From contig NZ_JACCBV010000001.1 of assembly GCF_013409785.1 (NCBI RefSeq), positions 1,054,001 through 1,118,000 of the forward strand: 64,000 nucleotides of DNA, written 5' to 3'. This document shows, in pieces, positions 35,345-43,935 of this stretch. A model generated the notes under the pieces. It made no database searches. It saw only the letters and a program-made list of their open reading frames with translations, and was not told where the DNA came from. Made by a program: the position numbers and the translations under genes. Within the stretch, counting starts at the first letter, position 1. Every line of letters begins with the position of its first letter. The stretch is from Microbacterium immunditiarum. Lineage in GTDB: Bacteria > Actinomycetota > Actinomycetes > Actinomycetales > Microbacteriaceae.

Positions 35345-35437
35345 GGGCGGCGCTTCGTCTCGGGCTTCGCCCTCGCTCAGCGTCCGGGTTCCCCCGCGCC
35401 GGACGCTGAGCGAGCGCTGCGAGACGAAGCGCCGCCC
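35345..35437. repeat. Nested cruciform inside the ABC operon (palindromic element, copy D)
   Basis: Two perfect inverted repeats are nested. Outer arms are GGGCGGCGCTTCGTCTCG (35345-35362) and its complement at 35420-35437, 18 bp. Inner arms are CTCGCTCAGCGTCCGG (35372-35387) and its complement at 35399-35414, 16 bp, with an 11-nt loop. It lies between the binding-protein gene (ends 35336) and the first permease (starts 35471), where such structures often protect upstream mRNA or attenuate downstream expression. Confidence 0.88.
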
Positions 35438-35470
35438 CCACCGCCCCCCACTCGACAACGAAAGTCCCGC

Positions 35471-36442
35471 ATGACTGCGACCCTTCCCGAGCGGCCGCCG
35501 GCCGCGGCATCCGTCGCCCCCGCCGACCCGCCCGACCGTCGCCGCACGCGACGCACACCGCTCACGTGGTACCGCGGCGGCGGCCTCGCGAACCTGCTGT
35601 TCGTGCTGCCGATGGTGTTCGTGTTCCTCTTCTTCTCGTGGTCGCCGATCGTCCAATCGGTGCTCATGAGCCTGCAGAAGACGAACCTCCTCGTGAGCGA
35701 GTGGGTCGGGTTCGACAACTACGTCGCGGTGCTGACGGACCCGCAGCTGGGTCGTGCGGTCATCAACACGCTCTCCTTCGCGCTGCTCGCGCTTCTCTTC
35801 GGGTTCCCGCTGCCCCTGTTCATGGCGGTGCTGATGAGCGAGGTGCGACGGGGCAAGGGCCTCTACTCGGCGCTCGCATACCTGCCGGTCGTCATCCCGC
35901 CGGTCGTCGCCGTGCTGCTGTGGCGCTTCTTCTACGACTCGTCGCCCAACGGCGTCTTCAACACCGCGCTCGCGTGGTTCGGGATTCCGCCCCAGCCCTG
36001 GATCGCGTCGGCAGTGCAGGCGATGCCGTCCCTCGTGCTCGAGGCGACGTGGGCCGCGGCCGGCGGGTCGATCATCATCTATCTCGCGGCGCTGCTGTCG
36101 GTGCCGCCCGAGCTCTACGACGCGGCGGAGGTCGACGGGGCGGGCATCTGGCGGAAGGTGTGGCACGTCACGTTGCCGCAGCTGCGCGGGATCCTCTTCA
36201 TCATGCTGGTCCTGCAGATCATCGCGACCGCGCAGGTGTTCCTCGAGCCGTTCCTGTTCACGGGCGGCGGGCCGGCCGGAGCGACGAAGACGATCCTCCT
36301 CTACATCTACGACAAGGCGTTCCGGAACTCGCTCGGCGGCGACTACGGCGAGGCGACGGCGGTCTCGGTGCTGCTCGCGATCGTGCTCGCGATCCTGTCG
36401 TGGCTGTACTTCAGGCTGACGAACCGCTGGAGCACCTCATGA
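35471..36442 (+). CDS. Sugar ABC transporter permease (MalF type)
   Basis: The 323-residue membrane protein has a 35-residue basic N-terminal tail, about six membrane helices and the permease EAA loop (ELYDAAEVDGAGIWRKVWHVTLPQL, residues about 218-242), which docks the ATPase. It forms a heterodimer with the next permease. ATG 35471 follows ACGAAAGTCCCGC, a weak ribosome site. The stop overlaps the next gene (ATGA). Confidence 0.92.
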   Translation: MTATLPERPPAAASVAPADPPDRRRTRRTPLTWYRGGGLANLLFVLPMVFVFLFFSWSPIVQSVLMSLQKTNLLVSEWVGFDNYVAVLTDPQLGRAVINTLSFALLALLFGFPLPLFMAVLMSEVRRGKGLYSALAYLPVVIPPVVAVLLWRFFYDSSPNGVFNTALAWFGIPPQPWIASAVQAMPSLVLEATWAAAGGSIIIYLAALLSVPPELYDAAEVDGAGIWRKVWHVTLPQLRGILFIMLVLQIIATAQVFLEPFLFTGGGPAGATKTILLYIYDKAFRNSLGGDYGEATAVSVLLAIVLAILSWLYFRLTNRWSTS

Positions 36443-37320
36443 GCGAGCGCACGATCGTCTCGGCATCCGAGCGCCGTCGCCCGGGCACACGCATCGGAGT
36501 GTCCGTCACGCACGTCTTCCTGTTCGCGTCGCTCGTGATCGCCGGTCTCGGGCCGATCCTGTGGCTCGCGAAGGCGGCGATCACCCCGACGCAGGACACG
36601 CTGCAGCAGCCGTTCGCGCTGTGGCCGAACGGCATCGACTGGGAGAATCTGTCGACGGCGTGGAACGACATCCACATCGACCAGTACTTCTTCAACACGA
36701 TCGTGATCGCCGCGGGAGCGTGGCTCACGCAGCTGTTCATCGCGGCCACGGCCGGGTACGCGCTGTCGGTGCTGCGGCCGAAGTACGCCCCCATCCTCAA
36801 CGCGCTCGTGCTCGCGACGCTGTTCATCCCGGGCATCGTGCTGCTCGTGCCGCTCTATCTCACGATCGTGAACCCGCCGCTGCTCGGAGACATGAGCCTG
36901 CTCAACACCTACCTCGCGGTGTGGCTGCCGATGGGTGCGAACGCATTCAACATCCTCTTGGTGAAGCGGTTCTTCGACAACCTCCCCAGGGAGGTGTTCG
37001 AGGCGGCGAAGACCGACGGCGCGGGTCCCTTCCGGCTGTTCTGGTCGATCGTGCTCCCGATGTCGAAGCCGATCCTCGGCGTGGTCTCCGTCTTCGCGAT
37101 CATCGCCGCGTGGAAGGACTACCTCTGGCCGATGCTCGTGCTGCCCGATCCGGCGGTGCAGCCGCTGTCGGTGCGCCTCCCGGCGGTGCAGTCCCAGACG
37201 GAGCTCGACGTGTTCCTCGCGGCGCTCGCGATCGCGACGCTCATCCCGATCGCGATGTTCCTGCTGTTCCAGAGCGTGTTCCTGCGGTCGGCGGGGCTCG
37301 GGGGCGCGGTCAAAGGCTGA
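36439..37320 (+). CDS. Sugar ABC transporter permease (MalG type)
   Basis: The 293-residue protein has six predicted membrane helices and the EAA loop EVFEAAKTDGAGPFRLFWSIVLP (about 187-209). It pairs with the MalF-type protein. ATG 36439 overlaps the preceding stop. No ATP-binding subunit follows: the operon ends here and faces the lipid kinase gene 8 bp away. As is usual in actinobacteria, a shared MsiK-type ATPase encoded elsewhere probably powers it. Confidence 0.92.
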   Translation: MSERTIVSASERRRPGTRIGVSVTHVFLFASLVIAGLGPILWLAKAAITPTQDTLQQPFALWPNGIDWENLSTAWNDIHIDQYFFNTIVIAAGAWLTQLFIAATAGYALSVLRPKYAPILNALVLATLFIPGIVLLVPLYLTIVNPPLLGDMSLLNTYLAVWLPMGANAFNILLVKRFFDNLPREVFEAAKTDGAGPFRLFWSIVLPMSKPILGVVSVFAIIAAWKDYLWPMLVLPDPAVQPLSVRLPAVQSQTELDVFLAALAIATLIPIAMFLLFQSVFLRSAGLGGAVKG

Positions 37321-37328
37321 CGGGCGGG

Positions 37329-38690
37329 TCAGAGCCGGCTGATGTCGTGACCCTTCGGGACGGTGATCTGGAGCCCACCGGGCACGATGCGTGCGACGAC
37401 GCTGACCGCCTCGCCGAATTCGTCTCCGTCGAGTTGGACGAACTGGGCCTCCGTCGTGCCGACCTCCAGCTCGGCTCCCCGCACATAGCGCACGGCGTTG
37501 TCCTTCGTCCGCAGTGCGAGGGCGCGCCGGCCCGCACGGAACCTGCGAAGGAAGCTGTTGTCCCACGCGACGCGGCGCCATACGAAGATCCAACCGAGCG
37601 GCCCCTTCGGCTGGAAGAACACGACATCCATCGCTCCGTCGGTGACCGAAGCCTCGGGGATCAGCTCCAGCCCCGCCGGCAGCGACCCGCAGTTCGCGAA
37701 CAGCACGCTCTGCACACGCGTCGAGTGCAGGCGGTGCCCGTTGATCTGGTACATGATCCGGAACGGCTTGGCTCCCGGGAGCGAGCGCGCAGCGCCGTCC
37801 ACGTAGGCGACCCAGCCGACGGACTTCTTCAGCTGCGGGTTCGTGTTGGCGATCATGGCGGCGTCGAGCCCCATGCCGCCCATCACGACGAACGCGTGCT
37901 CGTCGGTGTCGCCTGAGGGCCGGCTGATCGCGGCGAAGCCGATATCGACCGCCACCGTATCTCCGTCGAAGGTTGCGCGGATCATCGCCGCGGGGTCGTC
38001 CAGGGGCAGTCGCAGATTGCGTGCGAGCAGGTTCCCCGTTCCGCTGGGAACGATCGTCAGGGGCACGCCAGACCCGCTCATCGCCTCCGACACGGCGCGG
38101 ACGGTTCCGTCGCCGCCTGCGACGAGCACGGCGTCGACCCCGACCTCGAGAGCCTGACGCGTGACGTCGTCGCCGAGGTCGTCGACTGTCGTCTCGTAGA
38201 AGAGCGGCTCCTCCCATCCGGCCTCGGCCGCGAAGCGCTCGACGGATGCCCGGAGCGTGGCGGCATCTACTTTGATGGGGTTGTAGACGAGCGCCACCTT
38301 CGGGTGAGGGCGTTCGGCGCCACCGCGAATGTCCTGGGTGTCGCCTTCGACGTCGACCCGGCGCGCCTCGCCCTGTTCGCCGTCCGCCGTGTCGGGTGGG
38401 ACATCCTCCGGCTCGCGGATGACGCCGTCGGGCGCGGCCGCCGCCCCGGGATCGGGTGTGTCGGAGGCCTCGCGCGAGTCGGATGCCTGGCCCGCAGCAT
38501 CCGCATCGTCGTCGCCGTCTTCCGACGCGAGCCGCTCGGCCCGTTCTCGGATCTGCTGCTCGGAGATGTCGATCTCGCCCGTGCGCGGGCCGTCGGCGTA
38601 CATCCTGTCGGCCGGGTGCGGCGGGTCGGGGTCAGGCTGGTCGGGATCGGCGTGAACGGGCTCGTTTTCGGACCCGGATGCCGCTGCCAT
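37329..38690 (-). CDS. Diacylglycerol kinase-family lipid kinase with acidic N-terminal extension
   Basis: The protein has 453 residues. About 130 N-terminal residues are acidic and rich in Asp, Pro and Ala, probably disordered. The DAGK catalytic domain then begins KVALVYNPIKVDA, with the nucleotide loop VAGGDGTVRAVSEAM (about 197) and SGTGNLLARNL (about 226). The C-terminal sandwich carries DGAMDVVFFQP. Family members phosphorylate diacylglycerol or related lipids at the membrane. Start ATG 38690 fits a leaderless layout (TATGGT at 38698-38703 on the minus strand, seven nt before it). The tail is unusual for the family. Confidence 0.88.
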   Translation of the reverse strand: MAAASGSENEPVHADPDQPDPDPPHPADRMYADGPRTGEIDISEQQIRERAERLASEDGDDDADAAGQASDSREASDTPDPGAAAAPDGVIREPEDVPPDTADGEQGEARRVDVEGDTQDIRGGAERPHPKVALVYNPIKVDAATLRASVERFAAEAGWEEPLFYETTVDDLGDDVTRQALEVGVDAVLVAGGDGTVRAVSEAMSGSGVPLTIVPSGTGNLLARNLRLPLDDPAAMIRATFDGDTVAVDIGFAAISRPSGDTDEHAFVVMGGMGLDAAMIANTNPQLKKSVGWVAYVDGAARSLPGAKPFRIMYQINGHRLHSTRVQSVLFANCGSLPAGLELIPEASVTDGAMDVVFFQPKGPLGWIFVWRRVAWDNSFLRRFRAGRRALALRTKDNAVRYVRGAELEVGTTEAQFVQLDGDEFGEAVSVVARIVPGGLQITVPKGHDISRL

Positions 38691-38697
38691 GCGTCTA

Positions 38698-38747
38698 ACC
38701 ATAAGACCGCACCGCCACGGCGTGCGCGAACTCCGCCCGACTAGACT
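38698..38747. promoter_or_regulatory. Divergent leaderless promoters (lipid kinase and serS)
   Basis: The 63-bp interval holds two -10 boxes: TATGGT on the minus strand (38698-38703), seven nt from the kinase ATG, and TAGACT on the plus strand (38742-38747), six nt from the serS GTG. No ribosome sites are present. Confidence 0.6.
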
Positions 38748-38753
38748 CGTGGG

Positions 38754-40019
38754 GTGATCGATCCAGTGCTTCTTCGCGAGAATCCCGAGCTGGTCAGGCG
38801 CTCGCAGGGGGCCCGCGGGGAGCCGTCCGACACGGTCGACGCCGCGCTCGCCGCCGACCGCGCCCGCCGCCAGGCCATCGCCGCCTATGAGGAGCTTCGC
38901 GCCCGGCAGAACGCGCACGGCAAGCGCGTCGCGCAGGCTCCGAAGGCGGAGAAGGCGGCGCTCGCCGCCGAGGCGAAGGAGCTGAGCGTCCGGGTCAAGG
39001 AGGCGCAGCAGGCCGTCACGGCCGCCGAGCAGGCCGCCGAAGAGGCGATGGCGCGCATCGAGAACGTGATCATCGAGGGCGTTCCGGCGGGCGGCGAAGA
39101 GAACTTCGTCACTCTGCGCACGCACGGCGAGGTCCCGGCCTTCTCGTTCGAGCCGCGCGACCACCTCGAGCTCGGCGAGCTGCTCGGCGCGATCGACATG
39201 GAGCGGGGCACCAAGGTGTCGGGCAGCCGCTTCTACTTCCTGACGGGCATCGGCGCGCGCCTCGAGCTCGCGATCATGATGCTCGCGCTCGACCGCGCGC
39301 TCGAGGCGGGCTTCACGCCGCTCACACCGCCGACCCTCGTGCGTCCCGAGGTCATGCGCGGCACCGGGTTCCTCGGCCAGCACTCCGACGAGGTGTACCA
39401 CCTCGAAGACGAAGACCTATACCTCGTCGGCACAAGCGAGGTGCCTCTCGCCGGGTACCACATGGACGAAATCATCGACCTCTCGAAGGGCCCCAAGCGC
39501 TACGCCGGGTGGTCGACGTGCTACCGCCGCGAGGCGGGGTCGTACGGGAAGGACACGCGCGGCATCATCCGCGTCCATCAATTCAACAAGCTCGAGATGT
39601 TCGTCTACACGACCCTCGAGGAGTCCGAGCAGGAGCACGAGCGCCTGCTCGCCCAGCAGGAGGGGATGCTTCAGGACCTCGGCCTGTCATACCGCGTGAT
39701 CGACGTCGCCGCCGGCGACCTCGGATCGAGCGCGGCGCGCAAGTACGACATCGAGGCGTGGGTTCCGACGCAGCAGGCGTATCGCGAGCTCACCTCCACG
39801 TCGAACTGCACGACCTACCAAGCGCGCCGCCTCGACATCCGTCACCGGCCTGACGGCGGCAAGACGCAGCACGTCGCGACACTCAACGGCACGCTCGCCA
39901 CGACGCGGTGGATCGTCGCCCTGCTCGAGACCCACCAGCGCGAGGACGGCTCGGTCACGGTGCCCGAGGTGCTGCGCCCGTACCTGGGCGGGCTCGAGGT
40001 CATGGAGCCTGTGTCTTGA
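38754..40019 (+). CDS. serS: Seryl-tRNA synthetase
   Basis: This 421-residue class-II synthetase has an N-terminal helical arm (about 30-105, rich in Ala, Glu and Lys) that binds the long variable arm of tRNA-Ser. Class-II motif 2 follows ([16 protein letters not shown], about 258) and motif 3 ([14 protein letters not shown], about 349). It charges tRNA-Ser, two genes for which lie within 6 kb downstream. GTG 38754 is leaderless. The stop overlaps the start of the HAD gene (TTGA). Confidence 0.96.
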   Translation: MIDPVLLRENPELVRRSQGARGEPSDTVDAALAADRARRQAIAAYEELRARQNAHGKRVAQAPKAEKAALAAEAKELSVRVKEAQQAVTAAEQAAEEAMARIENVIIEGVPAGGEENFVTLRTHGEVPAFSFEPRDHLELGELLGAIDMERGTKVSGSRFYFLTGIGARLELAIMMLALDRALEAGFTPLTPPTLVRPEVMRGTGFLGQHSDEVYHLEDEDLYLVGTSEVPLAGYHMDEIIDLSKGPKRYAGWSTCYRREAGSYGKDTRGIIRVHQFNKLEMFVYTTLEESEQEHERLLAQQEGMLQDLGLSYRVIDVAAGDLGSSAARKYDIEAWVPTQQAYRELTSTSNCTTYQARRLDIRHRPDGGKTQHVATLNGTLATTRWIVALLETHQREDGSVTVPEVLRPYLGGLEVMEPVS

Positions 40020-40924
40020 GCGAAGCGCACTTGCCGCCGACGGGCAGCGTCAGAGTCGTCAAGCCGAAGAAGGCGGCCAAGCTCGTCGAGCGGGTCGCGC
40101 GCGACACTGAAGACCCGACGGTCGTCGTCGAGCGGCTTCTCATCGTGCTCGACATCGACGGCACGGTGCTCCTCGAAGACGAGTCGCTCAGCCCCGGCGT
40201 CGTCGAGGCGGTCGAGCACGCGCACAGGGCCGGACACGAGGTCATGATCGCGACCGGACGCAGCTGGGAGGGCACGCGAGGCATCCTGCGCGTGCTCCAG
40301 ATCGCGCCCGAGTACGTCGTGTGCTCGAACGGTGCGGTCGTGCTCAAGCGTGTCGACGCCGACGACCTGCTCTATGACCGCTTCCACACCGAGACGTTCG
40401 ACGCGCGCGAGGTGCTCACGGTCCTGCACGAGCACTTGCCCGAGGCTCGTTACATGGTCGAGCTGCCCGACGGGCGTCGCCTGTACACCGAGTACCTCGA
40501 GGACTGGAACCTCGTGAACGCCCGCCGCGTCCCGTTCGACGAGCTCGGCGCGCAGCCGGTGTGCCGTGTCGTGGTGGTCTCGCCCGACAAGCGCGAGCGG
40601 GACTTCCTCGAGCTCGTCCAGCGCATCGGGCTCCACCAGGTCTCGTACGCGATCGGCTGGACGGCGTGGCTCGACATCGCCCCGAAGGGCGTCGACAAGA
40701 GCACGGGCCTCGAGCTCGTCCGCGACGAGCTGGGCATCGACCCCGAGCATGTCCTCGTGATCGGCGACGGCCGGAACGACGTCGGCATGTTCCGGTGGGC
40801 CCTCGAGAACGGCGGTCGCGCCGTCGCGATGGAGCAGGGTCCGCAAGAGGTGCGCGACGCCGCCGGCGAGACGACGCTCTCGGTGCACGACGGCGGCGTG
40901 GCCGAGGTGCTTCGGAAGCTCTAG
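40016..40924 (+). CDS. HAD-superfamily (Cof-type) phosphatase
   Basis: The 302-residue protein has a charged 40-residue start, HAD motif I LDIDGTVL (Asp about 44), the Cof-type cap in the middle, a Lys region ([15 protein letters not shown]) and motif [12 protein letters not shown] (about 248). Substrates of this group are sugar phosphates or other small phosphates. The start is TTG 40016, overlapping the serS stop; no ATG or GTG in frame precedes motif I, so a rare TTG start is the best reading. Confidence 0.85.
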   Translation: MSEAHLPPTGSVRVVKPKKAAKLVERVARDTEDPTVVVERLLIVLDIDGTVLLEDESLSPGVVEAVEHAHRAGHEVMIATGRSWEGTRGILRVLQIAPEYVVCSNGAVVLKRVDADDLLYDRFHTETFDAREVLTVLHEHLPEARYMVELPDGRRLYTEYLEDWNLVNARRVPFDELGAQPVCRVVVVSPDKRERDFLELVQRIGLHQVSYAIGWTAWLDIAPKGVDKSTGLELVRDELGIDPEHVLVIGDGRNDVGMFRWALENGGRAVAMEQGPQEVRDAAGETTLSVHDGGVAEVLRKL

Positions 40925-40941
40925 CGTGGGCGCGCTCCCAT

Positions 40942-41042
40942 CCCGGTCGCTGCGCGAGCCGAACGCGAGAAGAACTGCGCGTCTTTCAGAGCTTGTCCAG
41001 ACACCATTGGAACAATGGCACGACAGCGCTGTCGGCTAGACT
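40942..41042. promoter_or_regulatory. Upstream region of tRNA-Ser(UGA) with two palindromes
   Basis: The interval starts with a diverged copy of the dispersed element (CCCGGTCGCTGCGCGAG, 40942-40958). Two short palindromes follow, CCATTG-GAA-CAATGG (41004-41018) and GACAGCGCTGTC (41022-41033). A -10 box TAGACT (41037-41042) lies 43 nt before the tRNA. They may form the tRNA promoter and a control site. Confidence 0.45.
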
Positions 41043-41085
41043 CGACGCCTGATCGACGGATGCCGCGAAGCCGGCATCCCCGACG

Positions 41086-41170
41086 GGAGGGTTGTCCGAG
41101 CGGCCGATGGAGCTGGTCTTGAAAACCAGTGGGCAGCGATGTCCCGTGGGTTCGAATCCCACACCCTCCG
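41086..41170 (+). tRNA. tRNA-Ser (anticodon UGA)
   Basis: The acceptor stem GGAGGGT (41086-41092) pairs with ACCCTCC (41163-41169), with G as discriminator. The anticodon stem CTGGT/ACCAG holds the loop with anticodon TGA at 41120-41122. A long variable arm and the TTCGAAT T-loop mark a class-II serine tRNA. CCA is not encoded. It reads UCA and related serine codons. Confidence 0.96.
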
Positions 41171-41283
41171 CTGTTCTGGTGGAGGCCCCCGCAGGGGGTC
41201 GCCAGCAGAACAACCGACCGGGCGGGATTCGGGGAGGAGGCCCCGCCGCCAGGCGGGACCGACAGAGTCCCACACCCTCCGCT
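41157..41283. repeat. Direct repeat of the tRNA-Ser 3' end (att-like scar)
   Basis: TCCCACACCCTCCGCT occurs at 41157-41172, covering the tRNA 3' end, and again at 41268-41283. The 95 bp between contain two similar GC-rich hairpins (GGCCCCCGCAGGGGGTC near 41183 and GGCCCCGCCGCCAGGCGGG near 41250). Duplicated tRNA 3' ends are left by integrative elements that use tRNA genes as attachment sites; a local tandem duplication is the alternative. Confidence 0.6.
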
Positions 41284-41317
41284 TGATGCGGTCACCGTCC
41301 GCTAGAAGAGAGCCCTT

Positions 41318-42604
41318 GTGACCAAGACGACCCGGCCCGCACGACGTGGGCGCCGCACGGTGGCGCGCCACGGCGAGCTGTCGTCGCCGCATCCGCTCTC
41401 TCTGCTGTTGAAGGTGCTCGGCGTCATCGTCGCCGTGGTTCTCGCCTCCGGCGCCGGAATCGCCGCGTACGCGGCGTATGACATCACGGCGAGCTTCGCC
41501 GAGGGCGCGGTCGACCTCGAGGGTCAGGGCCCCGTGCCGCCCGACATCGGGGCGATCGAGAGCGAGGTCGACCTCTTCATCGCGGGCACCGACGCGTGCG
41601 AGCCCGAGTACGCGCAGTTCTTCGGCAGCCGCTGCACCGGCGCCGACGCGGGCGGAGAGCTCAATGATGTCAATCTGCTCGTGCACATCTCGGCCGAGCC
41701 GCGACGCGTGACGGTCGTGTCGTTCCCGCGCGATCTGATGCTGCCGATCCCGTCGTGCACGCGTGCGGACGGCTCGCAGACGTCCGCGATGAGCAAGCAG
41801 ATGATCAACTCCGCCTACATGTACGGCGGACTGTCGTGCGTCGTGAAGACGGTCTCGCAGCTCGCCGGCCGCCCGATCCCGTTCGCGGCCAAGGTCACGT
41901 GGGGCGGGGTCATCGAGATCACCAACGCGATCGGCGGCGTCGAGGTCTGCATCGGCAACGGCGGCATCCGCGATCGCTACACCGGGATCGACTGGCCCGC
42001 CGGCCCGCGCACGATCTCGGGCCTGGAGGCGCTGCAGTTCCTGCGCACGCGCCACGGCCTGGAGAACGGCAGCGACCTGGCCCGCATCAGCAACCAGCAG
42101 CAGTACATGTCGCGACTCGCGAAGAAGATCATGAGCGAGGACGTGCTGTCGGATCTGCCGACGCTCCTGAAGCTCGCGACCACGGCGGTCGACAACATCA
42201 CGCCGAGTGAGTCGCTGACGAACCCTGTGACGCTCATGCAGATCGCGCTCGCGGTGAAGAACGTCCCGTTCGAAGACATCGTTTTCGTGCAGTACCCGGT
42301 GAAGGGCGACCCGTCCGACCCGAACCGCGTCGTGCCGGACTATGAGGCCGCGGAGGCGCTCTGGGCTGCGATCGATGCCAACGTGCCGGTCAGCCTCACG
42401 GCCGACCCGAACCGTGGCGGCGGCGTGATCGTGGTCGACCCCCAGCCGTCCGACCAGCCGACCACCGCTCCAGTCGAGCCCACGCCTGGCTCGACCGAGC
42501 CGGCGACGCCGTCGCCGACGCCGGTCGAGCTGCCGTCGTCGATCTCGGGCGTGACCGCTGACCAGGAGACCTGCTCCGCGGGCAACCTGAGGGCCAACCG
42601 CTGA
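41318..42604 (+). CDS. LCP (LytR-CpsA-Psr) family cell-wall ligase
   Basis: This 428-residue protein has a basic start, one membrane helix (about 30-53) and an extracellular LCP domain with VDLFIAGTDACE, VVSFPRDLMLPIPSC (pyrophosphate-binding Arg), a GVIEITNAIGGVEVC segment and LQFLRTRHGLENGSDLARISNQQQ. A Pro/Thr/Ser-rich C-terminal tail follows. LCP enzymes attach polysaccharides or teichoic-type polymers to peptidoglycan from lipid carriers. GTG 41318 follows AAGAGAGCC. The next gene starts one base after the stop and is a paralogue. Confidence 0.92.
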   Translation: MTKTTRPARRGRRTVARHGELSSPHPLSLLLKVLGVIVAVVLASGAGIAAYAAYDITASFAEGAVDLEGQGPVPPDIGAIESEVDLFIAGTDACEPEYAQFFGSRCTGADAGGELNDVNLLVHISAEPRRVTVVSFPRDLMLPIPSCTRADGSQTSAMSKQMINSAYMYGGLSCVVKTVSQLAGRPIPFAAKVTWGGVIEITNAIGGVEVCIGNGGIRDRYTGIDWPAGPRTISGLEALQFLRTRHGLENGSDLARISNQQQYMSRLAKKIMSEDVLSDLPTLLKLATTAVDNITPSESLTNPVTLMQIALAVKNVPFEDIVFVQYPVKGDPSDPNRVVPDYEAAEALWAAIDANVPVSLTADPNRGGGVIVVDPQPSDQPTTAPVEPTPGSTEPATPSPTPVELPSSISGVTADQETCSAGNLRANR

Positions 42605-42605
42605 C

Positions 42606-43916
42606 GTGGCGGGTGGTTTCGCGCGGCGCGGGCCGCGGCATCCGATCGCCCGTCATGGCGCGCTCTCGGCACCGAACCCGTTCCTGCAGCTCCTCGCGAT
42701 GCTCGGCGTCGTGGTGCTCGTCGCGGTCGTGAGCGTCGTCGGCGTCAGCGCCTTCGCCGTGTGGGACACCGCGCGCGCCGTCGCCGACCACGCCGTCGAC
42801 CTCGAGGAAGACGAGCCGCTTCCGCCGACGATCGGCGAGATCGAGGGCGGCGTCAACGTGCTCCTCGTCGGCACGGACTCGTGCGAGGGCGCGAACGCGG
42901 CGCTGTCGGGCGCGTGTCAGGCGGGCGACACCGAGGGCGAGCGCAACGACGTCACGATGCTCCTGCACATCTCGGACAATCCCCGGCGCGTGACGGTCGT
43001 GTCGTTCCCGCGCGACATGCTCGTGCCGATTCCCGCGTGCCCGCGAGCCGAGGGCGGCGAGTACTCGGCGATGAGCTCGCAGATGATCAACGCGTCGTAC
43101 ATGTACGGCGGGCTCGCGTGCACGGTGAAGACGGTCGAGGCGCTGACGGGCGAAGACATCCAGTTCGCAGGCGCGATCCGCTGGACGGGCGTCATCAACA
43201 TGTCCGATGCGATCGGCGGGGTCGACGTCTGCGTCACGGGCGACGTGCACGACCCGCACACCGGACTGACGCTCGCCGCCGGCACGCACACCCTGGAGGG
43301 GGTCCAGGCGCTGCAGTTCCTCCGGATGCGCCACGGCATCGCCGACGGATCCGACCTCGGGCGCATCTCGAACCAGCAGCAGTTCATGTCGTCGCTCGTG
43401 CGCAGGCTGCAGGGCGAGTCAGTGCTCTCAAACCCGTCGACGCTGTTCTCGCTCGCGACCACCGCGATGACGCAGGTCACGCAGGGCCAGCTCGTGCTGA
43501 GCCGGTCGCTGACCAATCCGACGCTCATGGTGCAGATCGCTATGGCCGTGAAGGACGTCGACTACTCCGACATCGTGTTCGTGCAGTACCCGACGCGCTA
43601 CATCCCCGGCGACGGCCGCAGCGACGTGGTCCCCGTGCGCGACGCGGGCGATGTGCTGTTCGCCGCGTTGCGCGAGAACAAGGCGCTCGTGCTCACCGGT
43701 TCGACGAGTGCGGCGGCGGGCGCTCCCGAAGTAGCCGGTGAAGCGGCGAAGCCGGCGCCCGAGGCATCCGTCTCGCCCACTCCGCAGGCGACCGAGACGG
43801 CGCCGGAGCCGACGGATGCCGCGAGCCCGCCTCCTGCGGATGCCGCGGTCGAGCTTCCGTCGTCGGTCACCGGCACGACCGCCGCGCAGGTCACCTGCAC
43901 ACAGCCGCAGCGCTAG
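42606..43916 (+). CDS. LCP family cell-wall ligase, second tandem copy
   Basis: The 436-residue protein repeats the layout of its upstream neighbour: membrane helix (about 22-45), VNVLLVGTDSCEG, VVSFPRDMLVPIPAC, LQFLRMRHGIADGSDLGRISNQQQ and a Pro/Ala/Thr-rich tail ending ELPSSVTGTTAAQVTC. Shared extra Cys pairs suggest disulfides outside the membrane. The pair probably arose by duplication and may act on different polymers. The start is GTG 42606, one base after the previous stop. It is convergent with the membrane protein gene. Confidence 0.92.
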   Translation: MAGGFARRGPRHPIARHGALSAPNPFLQLLAMLGVVVLVAVVSVVGVSAFAVWDTARAVADHAVDLEEDEPLPPTIGEIEGGVNVLLVGTDSCEGANAALSGACQAGDTEGERNDVTMLLHISDNPRRVTVVSFPRDMLVPIPACPRAEGGEYSAMSSQMINASYMYGGLACTVKTVEALTGEDIQFAGAIRWTGVINMSDAIGGVDVCVTGDVHDPHTGLTLAAGTHTLEGVQALQFLRMRHGIADGSDLGRISNQQQFMSSLVRRLQGESVLSNPSTLFSLATTAMTQVTQGQLVLSRSLTNPTLMVQIAMAVKDVDYSDIVFVQYPTRYIPGDGRSDVVPVRDAGDVLFAALRENKALVLTGSTSAAAGAPEVAGEAAKPAPEASVSPTPQATETAPEPTDAASPPPADAAVELPSSVTGTTAAQVTCTQPQR

Positions 43917-43935
43917 CTTCGCGCTCGGCCGCCCG

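Noticed and set aside
41268..41283. Second tRNA-Ser gene after tRNA-Ser(UGA)
   Set aside because: Only the 3' 16 bases are repeated; there is no anticodon arm.
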